Counted from the first letter of the stretch, positions 8,414 through 19,599 are shown. The stretch is DNA of 64,000 bases from Bacteroides nordii WAL 11050 = JCM 12987 (GCA_000613465.1 BAJA01000033.1:1-64000), one strand, 5' to 3'. The notes: generated by a model from the letters alone, not told the origin. Program-made: numbers and translations.

Positions 8414-10289
8414 AAAACAGATATTGACAATCTCTTTTCTGGCTACTACCTTTGTGGGAGTTGCCGGTGAAGTAGACCAAGTGGTAAATGATACCGTTCG
8501 TTTGAATGAAGTAGTAGTGACTGGGACCATGACAGAGGTGAATCGGAAGTTTTTGCCGATGACTGTTACTTCGCTGGATAAACAGGAGTTACAAGGACGC
8601 TATACCAACTCTGTTTTGACTGCACTCTCAGAACAGGTTCCCGGAATGTTTGTTACCGGACGTGGTGTGATAGGCTATGGGGTTGCTAATGGTGCAGCCG
8701 GTGGAATGAGTATTCGTGGTATAGGTGGTAGTCCTAATACGCAGGTGCTGGTTTTGATTGACGGACATCCCCAGTATATGGGTATGATGGGGCATCCGTT
8801 ACCCGATGCCTATGAATCGGCTATGGCTGAAAAAATAGAGGTGGTACGCGGACCGGCTTCTGTACTTTATGGTTCCAATGCGATGGCAGGTGTTGTCAAT
8901 ATCGTTACCAAAAAACAGCAACAAGATGGGGTGCATACCTATGGTCGTGCAATGTATGGTTCATACAATACTTTTAGTGCTGAAGCTCACAACGCCTTTC
9001 GGCGAAAGGGTTTCAGTTCTTTTGTTTCATTGAATTATAATCGTACAGACGGACATCGTGAGAATTCTGAATTTGACCAGTATGGGGGATATGCGAAGTT
9101 GGGGTATGAATTTTCTTCTCATTGGAATGTGTTTGCAGACGTGAATGTCACTCACTATAATGCGGCCAATCCCGGGTTAGTATCGGCTCCTATGATTGAT
9201 AATGATGCAGAAATCACCCGAGGCATGACTTCTTTTGCACTATCCAATTCGTATGCCCGTACATCCGGTGCTTTGAAGTTTTTCTATAACTGGGGAAATC
9301 ATCAGATTAATGACGGATATACTGCAGGCAGTAATCCCCAGAAAGAACTGTATCACTCTACCGATAATATGTTGGGGCTTTCTCTTTATCAGTCCTATTC
9401 TTTCTTCACCGGCAATGATATAGCAGTAGGGATTGACTATGCCCGTTACGGTGGTCATGCCTGGAATACTCCTTTGGCAGAAGGTGGTAAAAACAGTGAT
9501 ATATTATCTTCTACTTATATAAATGATGTAGCCGGATATATTAATTTTCGTCAGATACTGGCAGAGAGATTGACACTGAACGCTGGTCTTCGGCTGGATT
9601 ACAATGATAAGTCGGGAAAGGAATTGATTCCTCAAGTGGGTATAAGCTATATTGTTACTCCTGTCACAGTACTAAAGGCCATTGTAAGTAAAGGTTTCCG
9701 TAATCCTACGATTAGAGAAATGTATATGTTCAAACCTCAAAATCCAAATCTGAAACCGGAGAGTTTAATGAATTACGAAGTTTCTGTTGGTCAGAATTTT
9801 TGGGATAATGCTTTGCATTTTGACCTCAATCTATTTTATATAAATGGAAAAGATATTATCTTTACGGACACAAGCACCGGTTCACCTGTGAACCGTAATA
9901 TAAATAAGGTGGAAAATTATGGTATCGAACTGGCTACAGCCTGTCAATTGAACAGTCATCTGGGGTTGAATATGAACTATAGTTATTTGCATATGAAGTA
10001 TCCGGTTCCGGCTGCTCCGGAACATCAGTTATACCTGGGTGGACGCTATGCCCGGAGTAATTGGAGTGTAGCTACAGGATTACAATATATCAATGGTCTG
10101 TATACTGCTATGGGTAGTACAACCACTGAAAACTACTTGTTGTGGAACGTTCGTGTCGCCTATTCCCCCATTAAAATAGTGGAGATTTTTGTGAAAGGAG
10201 AAAATCTCCTGGGACAGAATTATGAGATTAATTCCGGCTTTCCTATGCCGGGAGCTACCGTATTCGGAGGAATCAGTATAAACATTTGA
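8406..10289 (+). CDS. TonB-dependent receptor (BtuB/FepA-like, not SusC type)
   Basis: A 627-residue outer-membrane receptor with signal peptide, a TonB-box-like LNEVVVTGT stretch (about residues 33-41), a plug domain (QVLVLIDGHPQ, EKIEVVRGPASVLYGSNAMAGVVNIVTKK) and a 22-strand-type barrel ending in an aromatic-poor SINI. It lacks the N-terminal carboxypeptidase-like domain and the length (~1000) of SusC, and has no SusD partner. It may import a small product or oligosaccharide of the adjacent lyases and hydrolases (inference from context). It overlaps the GH105 gene by 8 bp and is 11 bp from the PL8 gene. Intact. Confidence 0.88.
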   Translation: MIKKQILTISFLATTFVGVAGEVDQVVNDTVRLNEVVVTGTMTEVNRKFLPMTVTSLDKQELQGRYTNSVLTALSEQVPGMFVTGRGVIGYGVANGAAGGMSIRGIGGSPNTQVLVLIDGHPQYMGMMGHPLPDAYESAMAEKIEVVRGPASVLYGSNAMAGVVNIVTKKQQQDGVHTYGRAMYGSYNTFSAEAHNAFRRKGFSSFVSLNYNRTDGHRENSEFDQYGGYAKLGYEFSSHWNVFADVNVTHYNAANPGLVSAPMIDNDAEITRGMTSFALSNSYARTSGALKFFYNWGNHQINDGYTAGSNPQKELYHSTDNMLGLSLYQSYSFFTGNDIAVGIDYARYGGHAWNTPLAEGGKNSDILSSTYINDVAGYINFRQILAERLTLNAGLRLDYNDKSGKELIPQVGISYIVTPVTVLKAIVSKGFRNPTIREMYMFKPQNPNLKPESLMNYEVSVGQNFWDNALHFDLNLFYINGKDIIFTDTSTGSPVNRNINKVENYGIELATACQLNSHLGLNMNYSYLHMKYPVPAAPEHQLYLGGRYARSNWSVATGLQYINGLYTAMGSTTTENYLLWNVRVAYSPIKIVEIFVKGENLLGQNYEINSGFPMPGATVFGGISINI

Positions 10290-10300
10290 AATAAAACACC

Positions 10301-12430
10301 ATGAAGAAAATTGTATTTTGTTTAAGCCTGCTTATGTTTGTCATATCGGTTGTTCGTGCAGCTGAGACGGATGAACTTGTGCGTATCCGGCAAAATTATG
10401 TTCGCTCTTTACTTCCTTCAGGAGGCGAACAGGAAGACTTAGTTCGCTATTTGCAGCAGATCTCTCCGGAAAGTGAGATGTCTGATCAGGTAGTAATGGA
10501 GCTGCATCAGCTTTATCCTTTCGATTTAAGAAAAATACAAGGGTATCTTTCTTCTCAGAAAGCGGATGGAACCTGGCCTGATATTAATTATGATGATAAG
10601 AAACGTTCGGGATGGGAACCCAAGATGCATGCCGAGCGCATATTGGAACTTGCCAAACTTTACCGTTCGGACAAGACGGAATATAAAGGTTCGTCAGAAG
10701 TATCAAAAGTAATCCATGCCGCATTGAATTATTGGTTTACCGCAAAGCCTGTTTGTCTGAATTGGTGGTACAACCAGATAGGTATACCCAAAACAATGGG
10801 GGCCGCTTTTATTCTTTTGGAAGATGAACTGTCTCCGGCAGAAAAACAATCGGCTATTGAGGTATTAGAACATGCCAAGTTTGGTATGACCGGACAGAAT
10901 AAAGTGTGGTTGGCAGGTAATGTGTTGATGCGTGCCTTGTTACAGAATGACTATCCTTTGGTGAAGGAAGCCCGGGATATTATTGCTTCTGAAATAATGA
11001 CCGGAGGGAAAGAGGGAATTAAGGAAGATTGGAGCTTTCATCAACACGGTGCTCAGCAGCAATTTGGTAATTACGGACTATCGTTTTTGTCAGGCATGAG
11101 CTTCTTTGCCGGGTTGTTCTCCGGTACTTCATTTGCATTTGATGACAAACAGATGGAAATATTGAACACATTGCTTGCCGACGGTTATCGTTGGATTGTC
11201 TGGCGGGGAGAGATGGATATAAATTCTCTTGACCGGCAATTATTCCACAATGCACCTATTCACAAAGCACTTAGTGTGGGATTTGTGGCATTGACGCTGG
11301 GAAACAAAGAGTTTGTTGCTGATAATTTCCCTCCTCGTAAATCGGGAAGTACATTTACCGGACATAAACATTTCTGGCAATCGGATTACACGATTCACCG
11401 TCGTCCGTCATGGATGGCTTCAGTGAAAATGTCTTCTGAGCGGGTGATTGGTTCCGAACAGGTGAATGAAGATAATTTATTGGGATATTACATGGGTGAC
11501 GGGGCCACTTATATCTATGAAGATACAAATGATTATCTGAATGTATTTCCTTTCTGGGATTGGAGAAAGATTCCAGGTATAACATCCTACGAGAGTAACG
11601 AACCTGTACGGTGGAAAAGGGGAAAACAAGCTGTTAATGATGCTTCTTTTGTAGGAGGTGTATCTGACGGTAGACAGGGAATGACGGTTATGGATTTCAA
11701 TAAGGATGGTATACAGGCTCGTAAGGCATGGGTAATGACAGATAATTTTGTACTTTGTCTGGGAGCAGGTATACAGTCTGATTCGGCACTTACCGTTACT
11801 ACTTCTATTGACCAGCGTCTAAAACGGGATAATTTACTCGTATTACAAAAAAATAAATGGGAGATAATAGAAGGTACTCAACTGTTTGATGGAAAAGAAC
11901 AGCGTTTCTTTCATGGACGTACCGGATATATTCTTTTGGGGAATTCTTCTGTCAATAGCGTAGCCCATTCTGAAAAACGTACAGGACAGTGGCGTGACTT
12001 TATGCAGATGTATCGTCCGCAACCGGTAGAAGGAGAAGTTGTATCTTTGCATATTGATCACGGAGTACATCCGCAAAAGGCTACTTATCAATATCTTCTT
12101 CTTCCTTCAGTTAGTTGTGAACAGACGGCAGCGTTTGATCTTTCTTCTGTTAAGATACTACGTAATGATGAAAATGCTCAGATTGTTTTTGCTGCAGATA
12201 ATTATTATATAGCTGCCTATCAACCTCTAAAAATAAAATTAACATCCGGGCTTTCTTTTGAAGCCGTTACCCCGGGTGTTTACATGATTATGCCTTCCGA
12301 CAAAAACTATAAGGTTGCTTATGCCGATCCGACACAGCAACAATCAGAAGCAAAGGCTATAATTAATAAAAAAGAGATTCACTTCTCTGTTGCATCCGGC
12401 AAAATGGATGGAACAACTATTATACATTAA
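10301..12430 (+). CDS. Polysaccharide lyase family 8 enzyme
   Basis: A 709-residue secreted enzyme (signal peptide to about residue 20). It has the PL8 layout: an alpha-toroid with NWWYNQIGIPKTMGA (catalytic-site Asn near 158), DWSFHQHGAQQQFGNYG (general His near 249, Tyr near 258) and GEMDINSLDRQ (Arg near 302 and 312), then beta-sandwich domains. PL8 includes hyaluronate, chondroitin AC and xanthan lyases, which cleave next to glucuronic acid and leave unsaturated uronates. No sulfatase is nearby, so a glycosaminoglycan substrate is less likely. It is the last gene of PUL operon 1, followed by a strong terminator. Intact. Confidence 0.85.
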   Translation: MKKIVFCLSLLMFVISVVRAAETDELVRIRQNYVRSLLPSGGEQEDLVRYLQQISPESEMSDQVVMELHQLYPFDLRKIQGYLSSQKADGTWPDINYDDKKRSGWEPKMHAERILELAKLYRSDKTEYKGSSEVSKVIHAALNYWFTAKPVCLNWWYNQIGIPKTMGAAFILLEDELSPAEKQSAIEVLEHAKFGMTGQNKVWLAGNVLMRALLQNDYPLVKEARDIIASEIMTGGKEGIKEDWSFHQHGAQQQFGNYGLSFLSGMSFFAGLFSGTSFAFDDKQMEILNTLLADGYRWIVWRGEMDINSLDRQLFHNAPIHKALSVGFVALTLGNKEFVADNFPPRKSGSTFTGHKHFWQSDYTIHRRPSWMASVKMSSERVIGSEQVNEDNLLGYYMGDGATYIYEDTNDYLNVFPFWDWRKIPGITSYESNEPVRWKRGKQAVNDASFVGGVSDGRQGMTVMDFNKDGIQARKAWVMTDNFVLCLGAGIQSDSALTVTTSIDQRLKRDNLLVLQKNKWEIIEGTQLFDGKEQRFFHGRTGYILLGNSSVNSVAHSEKRTGQWRDFMQMYRPQPVEGEVVSLHIDHGVHPQKATYQYLLLPSVSCEQTAAFDLSSVKILRNDENAQIVFAADNYYIAAYQPLKIKLTSGLSFEAVTPGVYMIMPSDKNYKVAYADPTQQQSEAKAIINKKEIHFSVASGKMDGTTIIH

Positions 12431-12478
12431 GAAACACAATTTACCGCTTAGGTTACAATTCTTTTATTAATCTTTTTT

Positions 12479-12526
12479 CTCCACTCAGAAGTACATAACT
12501 TGTTCTTTCTGAGTGGAGTTTTATTT
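12479..12526 (+). terminator. Terminator of PUL operon 1
   Basis: A perfect 12-bp stem, CTCCACTCAGAA with TTCTGAGTGGAG, 16-nt loop, then a T-rich tail. It lies 49 bp after the PL8 stop codon and separates operon 1 from the susC operon. Confidence 0.85.
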
Positions 12527-12611
12527 TATGAGCGGATATTATAGTTAAGGTAATATATAAATAGGATGCTTTTATTCAGAATTTTAAGGTGGCTGATTCA
12601 TTTTTACAAAC

Positions 12612-12659
12612 CATTGATACAAATTAGAAAGCCTTTTTAGCATACATCGCCTATTTTTG
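12612..12659 (+). promoter_or_regulatory. Proposed operator and -7 box of the susC operon
   Basis: CATTGATACAAATTAGAAAG plus CCT (12612-12634) matches the element before operon 1. After the same 17-nt gap comes TATTTTTG (12652-12659), a perfect TAnnTTTG -7 box. A weaker third copy, GCTGATACAAATTCTAAAGC, starts at 12762. Transcription from here would give a leader of about 330 nt before susC. Confidence 0.6.
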
Positions 12660-12999
12660 TATTTGTAAAATACAATTTATTAATATATGTGTGTTCGCAC
12701 ACAAATATTAATATTCTGTTTAAGTTATTGATAATCAGTGGTATTTTAAAATATTGATAGTGCTGATACAAATTCTAAAGCAATTGAGATGTTTCTTAAA
12801 ATTCGTTACTTGGAATGTGCTTATGTTTGTGCTATCAAAAAACTTAAAAGGGACAAAAACACCTGCTGTTAATTTAAGTCTAACTTAAAATTTATACTAT
12901 TAATGAAAACAAGAAGAACACAATTTTATCCACCATAATGGTGGAAAGTCGTTATTTCTATTCTAAATTATTAATGTTTAATCTAATATTATTCTACAA
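12660..12999 (+). other. Untranslated leader region of susC
   Basis: No gene is visible in this stretch. It contains a strong hairpin (12678-12713), the TTGATAATCAGTG element (12728-12740) shared with 3476-3488, a third operator-like copy (12762-12783), and TATGTTTG (12822-12829), which could be a second -7 box. Confidence 0.5.
12678..12713. other. Strong hairpin with TTCG loop in the susC leader
   Basis: The arms pair over 16 positions with one A-A mismatch and are closed by a TTCG tetraloop inside GTGTG-TTCG-CACAC. There is no T-tract, so it is not a standard terminator. It would lie near the 5' end of a transcript started at the proposed promoter and may stabilise the mRNA or bind a regulator as DNA. 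Confidence 0.5.
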
Positions 13000-15900
13000 A
13001 TGAATGAAAAAGTGAGAAAAGAATCTCCGTTAGCCAGTATGCTATGGAAATTTATGTTATTTGTTGGCCTATTGTTGGGAGGTACATCTCAATTATATGC
13101 ACAACAAAGCCAGGTGACTGGTTCTATTGTTGATGCCGAAGGAGAAGCTATGATTGGAGTCTCTGTAAAAGTGAAAGGTGCATCACATGGTACTATCTCT
13201 GATATGGATGGACACTTTAAACTAAGTGTACAGCAAGGGCAGACTCTTGTGTTTTCTTACATGGGGTATATCACACAAGATATCAAATGGAAAGGACAAT
13301 CTACTTTAAAAATTGTGATGCACGAAGACGCCAAAGCATTGGATGAAGTAGTAGTAGTAGGTTATGGTACGGCAAAGAAAGCAAATCTGTCGGGAGCTGC
13401 AGTTAATGTAGATGCTGCCAAGATTGAGCAAAAACAACCGGTAAATGTAATGGATGCATTACAGGGAGAGGTTCCTGGTGTACAGATTACTGCTGTTTCC
13501 GGTGCTCCGGGTGCCGGATCAAGCATTCGTATTCGTGGTGTTTCGACGTTTGAAGCAGGAGGTACTGAACCCCTATATGTAGTAGATGGAGTAATTGTTG
13601 AAAGTATTGATCATATCAATGCCAACGATATTAAATCTTTGGATATTTTGAAAGATGCTTCTTCAACATCTATCTATGGTGCCCGTGCTGCCAATGGTGT
13701 GATTATTATCACAACTAAATCCGGTGAAAGCGGTAAACCTCGTATAGATGTTCGTTATCTTAATTCTTATGGTGTTCTTTCTAATACACTTCCACAGTTG
13801 AATCGTGCAGAGCGTGAAATATTTGCAAATACAATTCAGTCTGTAGCTGGTAAGAATCCATTTGCTATGTTCAAATCTAATAATGACTCGGTGAATATTC
13901 AGGGGACTACCAGTAACAACTATCAGGATGTGATTTCACAAACAGCTGTTCGCCATGATGTGAATGTGAGTATCAGTGGAGGTAGTGATAAAGTACGTAC
14001 TATGACCAGTATTGGATATCTTGATGATAAAGGTATTATCCTGACCAGTTATGCAAAACGTTTTACAGGTCGTACTAAAGTGGATTATGAACCTTATAAA
14101 TTTTTGAAATTCACTACTAATATTAATGTAACCTATCGTAAACAGAATAATATTAGTGAGGGTAGTGTATTTTATAACGCGATCAGGCGACCGACCGAAT
14201 CGATTCTTTATTATCCGGATGGTACTTTGGTACCTGCTTATGGATCAAGTCCGTCTGGTAAACGAAATCCGATTCAGGAACTGTTGGAGCGTACGGACGA
14301 GACTACTACATATGAAGGACAGTTATCGGAGATTATGGAGCTTTCATTCCTTAAACATTTCAAGTTCGTAGGAAAAGCAACAGTTTCGTTGAGTCATGCT
14401 GACCGTAAGCAATATGCAAGTCCAAATGTGAACAAAACGAAGAGGGAAGAAGTGGAAGCCGGATGGGATAAAGGTTCTGACCGTACTATTTGGAAAAAGA
14501 ATTATTTGATAGATGGATATCTTGATTATGCCCAAACCTTTAAACAGGCACATAATGTACATGTGATGATTGGTGGTAGTATCGAAGATAAGATGTCTCG
14601 TACGACTCTCATGGAAAGTGAGAAATATTTGAATAAGAACATGCTTGTACCACAAGCCAGTACATTGACCGGATATTCTATAAAAGGAGACGGAAACAGT
14701 ATGGTGTCTATGTTTGGTCGTGTAAATTATGACTATTATGGTAGATATATTGTAGAGGGGTCTATTCGTCGGGATGGTTCGTCGAGATTCGGTTCTGAAA
14801 ATCGTTATGGTGTATTTCCGGCCGGATCTGCAGCTTGGCGATTCTCTGATGAGTTTTTCATGGATTGGTCGAGATCGGTTCTTACTGATGGTAAAATACG
14901 TGCCAGCTGGGGTATTAATGGTAACGACCGTGTAAGTGATTATGATACCTATACGTTGTATGCTGTAGATCCGGACTATAGTTATAACGGGGTAACTGGT
15001 GTTATTCCTAAGTCATCAGTAGGTAATGCTTATTTGAAATGGGAGGAAACCAAACAGACGAATATCGGTCTTGACCTGACTTTCTTTGACGGGAGACTTT
15101 CATTTACAGGTGACTATTATGTGAAAAAACAACCGGCTTGTTTAATAATGATGCTATTCCTACTGAAATCGGGTTTAATAGTATGCGTGTGAATGCAGGT
15201 TCAGTGAAGAATGAAGGTTTTGAGTTTAATATTTCGGCAACTCCCGTTCGTATACGCAACTTCTCATGGTATACTTCTTTTAACTGGTCTAAAAACAAAA
15301 ATACAATTTTAAGTATTGTAGGTGAACCACGTGATTTTGAAACTAACTGGTGGATTGAGCCGGGAATGGCTGCAGGTAATTTTTATGGTTACAGACATTT
15401 GGGAGTATATGCTTATGATGCAGACAATGCTTACGACGAAGGCTATAAGAATCGATTGATTCCGGTATTTAAGCGTGACCAATACAATAACGTAGTAATA
15501 AATAAAGTTGGAGGTCCCGAAGTGCTTGGCTATACTTATGCTGATGGTACTAAATATGAAGGAGAAATTTATCAGATGAAGGCCTCAGGAGTAGTATGTA
15601 AAGGTGGTGATGTAATCTGGGAGGATAAAGACCACAGTGGTAATATTGATGCCGGTGACAAACAAATATTAGGGAATGCACAGGCTAAATGGTATGCAGG
15701 ATGGAATAATACATTGAAATATAAAGATTTTACTTTGAACTTCTCATTCTATATGAGTCATGGTGGTCTGATTTACAATTCACTTTTACGTGATTTGACA
15801 AGTTATGGCGATAACACTTCCAATCCGGCTCCTTGTGGAGTTCTTCAGGGCTGGAGATATCAGGGACATATCACAAATTGGTATACTCCGGGACAGAATG

Positions 15901-16190
15901 CACGTACAACAGAAAACAATCGTACTTTGAGTAGCAACTATCTTGAGGATGCTTCATTTATTCGTCTGCAGAATGTACGTTTGAGTTATCAATTGCCTTC
16001 GGTATATGCAAAGAAAGCATATCTGCAGTCTGCACAAATTTATATCTATGGTTCTAACTTGTTGACTTGGACTAACTATAGTGGTTACGATCCTGAAATT
16101 ACTACCGGAGGCGTATTGAACCCTGGTAATGATTCACAGAAGTATCCGAAAAAACGTGAATTTGGTTTTGGTGTAAATGTAAGTTTCTAA
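13000..16190 (+). CDS. SusC-type TonB-linked outer-membrane glycan transporter, frameshifted
   Basis: A SusC-family importer of ~1060 residues. A signal peptide ends near YAQQ, then a carboxypeptidase-regulatory-like domain (VTGSIVDAEGEAMIGVSVKV), the TonB region LDEVVVVGYG, a plug (DALQGEVPGVQIT, SIRIRGVSTF, YVVDGVI, LKDASSTSIYGARAANGVI) and the barrel. It forms the channel of the SusCD complex that pulls oligosaccharides across the outer membrane. The frame breaks in a six-A run at 15124-15129: one more A gives VKKTTGLFNNDAIPTEIG, the expected sequence. susD starts directly after the stop. It is expressed from the operator/promoter at 12612-12659 (inference). Confidence 0.9.
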
Positions 16191-17740
16191 ATGATTAAAA
16201 CTATAATGAAAATGAAAAACTTTAAAATATTATCATGTTCAGTTTTATTGGCGGGGATGTCTCTCTTCTCTTCTTGTGAGGACTTCCTGACTAAAACTCC
16301 GATAGCTGATTTGAGCAATAAAGCTTACTGGACCAGTGAGTCGGATCTGAAAGCATGGAGAGCTGGTACATATAATGGAGTACAGAAAATTGTATCAAGT
16401 ACTTTGTTGGCCTGGGGTGAATTACGTTCAGATGATTATTACATAACTCTGTATGCCAATGCTGCTTTACAACTTAACTCTTTGGATTCGAACGGAAGTT
16501 ATTGCGACTGGGAAAAATTATATCAGGTCATAAACCGGTGTAATCTGGCTATCGAGAATATCCCTGAAATGGGACTTTCTGAAGATGTGGCCGGATCATA
16601 TTTGGGGCAATTTCATGGCTTAAGAGCTTTGATGTATTTCTATGCAGTACGTGTTTGGGGTGAAGTGCCATTGATTACTAAGTCATGGGATGGCGATTTG
16701 AATACTAAATATAATTCACGTGCTTCTTTGGAATCTATCTATGAAGTGATAGAGGATGATTTAACAATTGCCATTTCGTCATTGGGTAATGAAGGAGTTT
16801 ACTATTTTAATCAGGGAGCTGCTTATGCATTGCAAACAGATTATTTGATGTGGCGAAAGGATTATGCTGGGGCATTGAAAGCATCGGATAACTTACTGGC
16901 TTTGAAAAGGTATGAAATGGTAAGTAATACTACCGAATGGAAGAAAATATTTACAGATCCTACCAATAGTAAAGAGGCTATTTTTACTATAGAATGGGAT
17001 TTTGAGAAAAATAACAATAACAGTTATGGTGGCCCGATTGGCGTTGGTGGTGGTAATGCTCATTATCAGTTGTCTAATTCGCTGTTTCAAAGAATGCTCC
17101 AGGATAAAAAGGATGTTCGATTCTGGGGAGTTGTAGATACGTTGAATATATATAACGGACTGGACAAACAAACTTTAGCTCCAGGGAATTCTCAGATTAT
17201 CTATGGAAGTACCGGTGCATTGGCTAATAAATTGTGTAAGTTCTTCCCGGTGAAGTCTACAGATCCTGCTGTTGAATTTGATATTCCTGCTACTTCCGGT
17301 TGTGTTTTTGAAATACCTATTTATCGTTTTGCGGATGTTATGTTATTGCGTGCGGAAGCATGATTCATGAAAATAAGCCGGCTCAGGATATTATTGATAT
17401 AGTTAATCAGATACGTAGTCGCTGTGGTAATACGATTGTTGCGAAAGCAGAAGATTATCCGACAAGAATCGGTATGACACAGTCTTCATTGGAAAAACTG
17501 GTGTTGGATGAACGTCAGATGGAGTTTTATGGTGAACCTAAGCGTTGGTTTGACATTATACGTACCGGATATGTGAATGAAATACTGGATCCGCATCTAT
17601 CTTATATTCAAGCAATGCGTGGTGAGGAACCTGTAGGTTTTGGCACTGATTTAAGACGGGTTCGTTTCCCGATAGCTAAGTCTGTCTTTACGTCCAATCC
17701 AACTCTGGTAGGACATCAGAATCCTCCTTATTCAGAATAA
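16191..17740 (+). CDS. SusD/RagB-type surface glycan-binding lipoprotein, frameshifted
   Basis: The partner lid of the SusC transporter, a lipoprotein (LFSSCEDFL) with the TPR-rich SusD fold. Family features include CNLAIENIPEM, LGQFHGLRALMYFYAVRVWGE, the near-C-terminal RFADVMLLRAEA and, after the break, LDERQMEFYGEPKRWFDIIRTG. Possible starts are 16191, 16206 or 16212; all keep the same signal sequence. The frame breaks at about 17360: restoring one A in GAAGCATG gives RAEAMIHENKPAQDIIDIVNQIR. The first base follows the susC stop directly, so the two are translationally close. Confidence 0.9.
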
Positions 17741-17761
17741 TGATAATAAATAGTGTATATA

Positions 17762-18469
17762 ATGAAAAAGATAATATTAAATATAGCCTTATTGGTAATT
17801 CCAATATTCACATTTACAAGTTGTGAACTATTTGGTCTGGATGTGCAAACTCCTTATGATTATGATTCAGAGAAAGGAACCTATGATAATCAAATTACTA
17901 TGAATGCATGGGATTTCATGAATTCGCGTACCGATTTGTTTTCGTCTCTGATAGAAGCTATTAAATATTCGGGAGTTGATCCGGAATTATTCAAACAGCC
18001 TGATAGAACCTATCTGTTGTTGACAAATACAGCTTTGACTTCATCCAATAGTAGTGACCGGAGTTTCTGGAATGAGAACGCTTATCCGGATGAATTTAAT
18101 CCGGAACAGTTAATTATTCCTACCAGTTGGGAGGAATTGGATAAAACCGTAGTGAAAAATATGATTATGTATCATATTATAAAGAAAGCTCTTTCGTATT
18201 ATGAACTGACTGATTTGACAAAAGGAGTTATAACATTCTTTCCTACAGAATATGATTCTCCTTATGGATATATGGCTGTTGAAATGTTGAAAGAAGGTGC
18301 TCTTAGTATTTATTTCAATAACTACGAAGATCATTTTCAGCTGAAAACAAAACCTCGTACCAGTAATCTGCAAAGTCCTAACGGATCATATATTCACGTG
18401 ATGGATAAGTATATGCAGTATCCTACAGATAAAGAATTAGTATCTATTCCTATTTATGGAGCAAAATGA
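17762..18469 (+). CDS. Fasciclin-like lipoprotein of the PUL
   Basis: About 235 residues with a lipoprotein signal (IFTFTSCELFG). The body, including TYLLLTNTAL, TSWEELDKTVVKNMIMYHII and GSYIHVMDKYM, resembles a FAS1/fasciclin domain, a common companion of SusCD in Bacteroides PULs, probably surface exposed and adhesive or glycan-binding. An upstream GTG at 17753 is possible, but the ATG at 17762 directly begins the signal peptide. It overlaps the next gene by four bases (ATGA), indicating coupled translation. Confidence 0.65.
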   Translation: MKKIILNIALLVIPIFTFTSCELFGLDVQTPYDYDSEKGTYDNQITMNAWDFMNSRTDLFSSLIEAIKYSGVDPELFKQPDRTYLLLTNTALTSSNSSDRSFWNENAYPDEFNPEQLIIPTSWEELDKTVVKNMIMYHIIKKALSYYELTDLTKGVITFFPTEYDSPYGYMAVEMLKEGALSIYFNNYEDHFQLKTKPRTSNLQSPNGSYIHVMDKYMQYPTDKELVSIPIYGAK

Positions 18470-19599
18470 TTATGAAAAGAATAAAATATTTATTGATGGT
18501 AGCCTTTGTGGCTTTGATGGCATCTTGCGATGATGATTATGTTGAAATAGACTCTTTGCAGGTGTTTGGTGAAGAATTTTTTGCCGGAGAAACTGTTAAT
18601 GTCGGTATGTCAGTGAGAATGAGTGATCCGGATAAAGCCGATTATTATTGGGAATGTAACGGGGGAACTTTGTTACAGCGTCAGGGATATACAATGAATC
18701 AGTGGAAAGCGCCGAAAGAGTCGGGTAGATATACGATTAAATGTACTGTAACCTGCGGTGGAGCAAAAGAGACCCGGCAGGCTGAAATCTGGGTGAATGG
18801 TTTGTTCTTTGATCGTTTTGGAGGAACAACGGCAACAGGATGGGCTAATTCAAATTCTGCTACTCAGATTCGTGACGGACGTTATCAGATGAATGTCACA
18901 ACACCTAATGCTACTACCCGGAATTATGGTGAAGTACGTTATAATCTGAATCAGAAGGATTTTTACCCACCGATGTCCACTCGATTTGATTGTGGTATTG
19001 TAGGAGGAGCAACCAACACAAATAATCCTAAATATCCGGTAGATCCTGTTAAGTTTGTATATGGTGAGAATGCATGTGCAGTTGCTGTTTCTGGAAATAC
19101 ACCTTCTGTTGATATAACGACTACTTATTTTATTAGTGAAGTTCGTTTTGAATGGTGGCCTAAGAACCATATTCTGGCAGCAGTACCATGGGGAACTAAC
19201 ATTTATACAGATGTAAATGGTAATCCGGTAAGTTTCAATGCCGATGAGTTTGATGCCATTATACGTTTCCAGTGGACCTTGAAAGCTGACAGAGAAAATG
19301 GACGTCCAACTGTTCAAACCGGTTGGGTGGCAGTACCGGTGAAAATACAGAATAATCTGTTGAAATATGATGTGGAAGAAAGTAAAACTGTTGGTTTGGC
19401 GATCAGTGAGGATTACACAATAAAAGCAATGGTAGGAGCAACAACTCTTGCTACAAGTGATGTGATGAAGCAGTGGAGAGCGGCACATGACAATGCTGTT
19501 CTTCAGGTGAAGGAGTTTAAATATATATATCCTCCATTGACACAAGTTTATCTGGATAATGTATTCTTCTATAGTGATGATATATTTGGAGGTAATTGA
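18466..19599 (+). CDS. Putative surface glycan-binding lipoprotein (SusE/F position)
   Basis: A 377-residue lipoprotein (LMASCDDDY) overlapping the fasciclin gene by ATGA. Residues ~20-110 look like a PKD/Ig-type beta-sandwich (YYWECNGGTLL, GRYTIKCTVTCGG). The larger C-terminal part (FFDRFGGTTATGW onward) resembles a jelly-roll carbohydrate-binding module, but I do not recognise a named family. In PULs the gene after susD and its accessory usually encodes a surface glycan-binding protein, which is the best guess here. It ends the SusCD transcription block, since a hairpin follows. Confidence 0.6.
   Translation: MIMKRIKYLLMVAFVALMASCDDDYVEIDSLQVFGEEFFAGETVNVGMSVRMSDPDKADYYWECNGGTLLQRQGYTMNQWKAPKESGRYTIKCTVTCGGAKETRQAEIWVNGLFFDRFGGTTATGWANSNSATQIRDGRYQMNVTTPNATTRNYGEVRYNLNQKDFYPPMSTRFDCGIVGGATNTNNPKYPVDPVKFVYGENACAVAVSGNTPSVDITTTYFISEVRFEWWPKNHILAAVPWGTNIYTDVNGNPVSFNADEFDAIIRFQWTLKADRENGRPTVQTGWVAVPVKIQNNLLKYDVEESKTVGLAISEDYTIKAMVGATTLATSDVMKQWRAAHDNAVLQVKEFKYIYPPLTQVYLDNVFFYSDDIFGGN

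Noticed and set aside
15124..15192. Programmed frameshifting in susC
   Set aside because: The A-run could slip, but many unrelated genes in the window have equivalent one-base losses without slippery-site context, so error is simpler.
18850..19545. 231-codon minus-strand frame opposite the surface lipoprotein
   Set aside because: Antisense shadow with Cys/Ile/Ser-rich nonsense-like sequence and no recognisable features.
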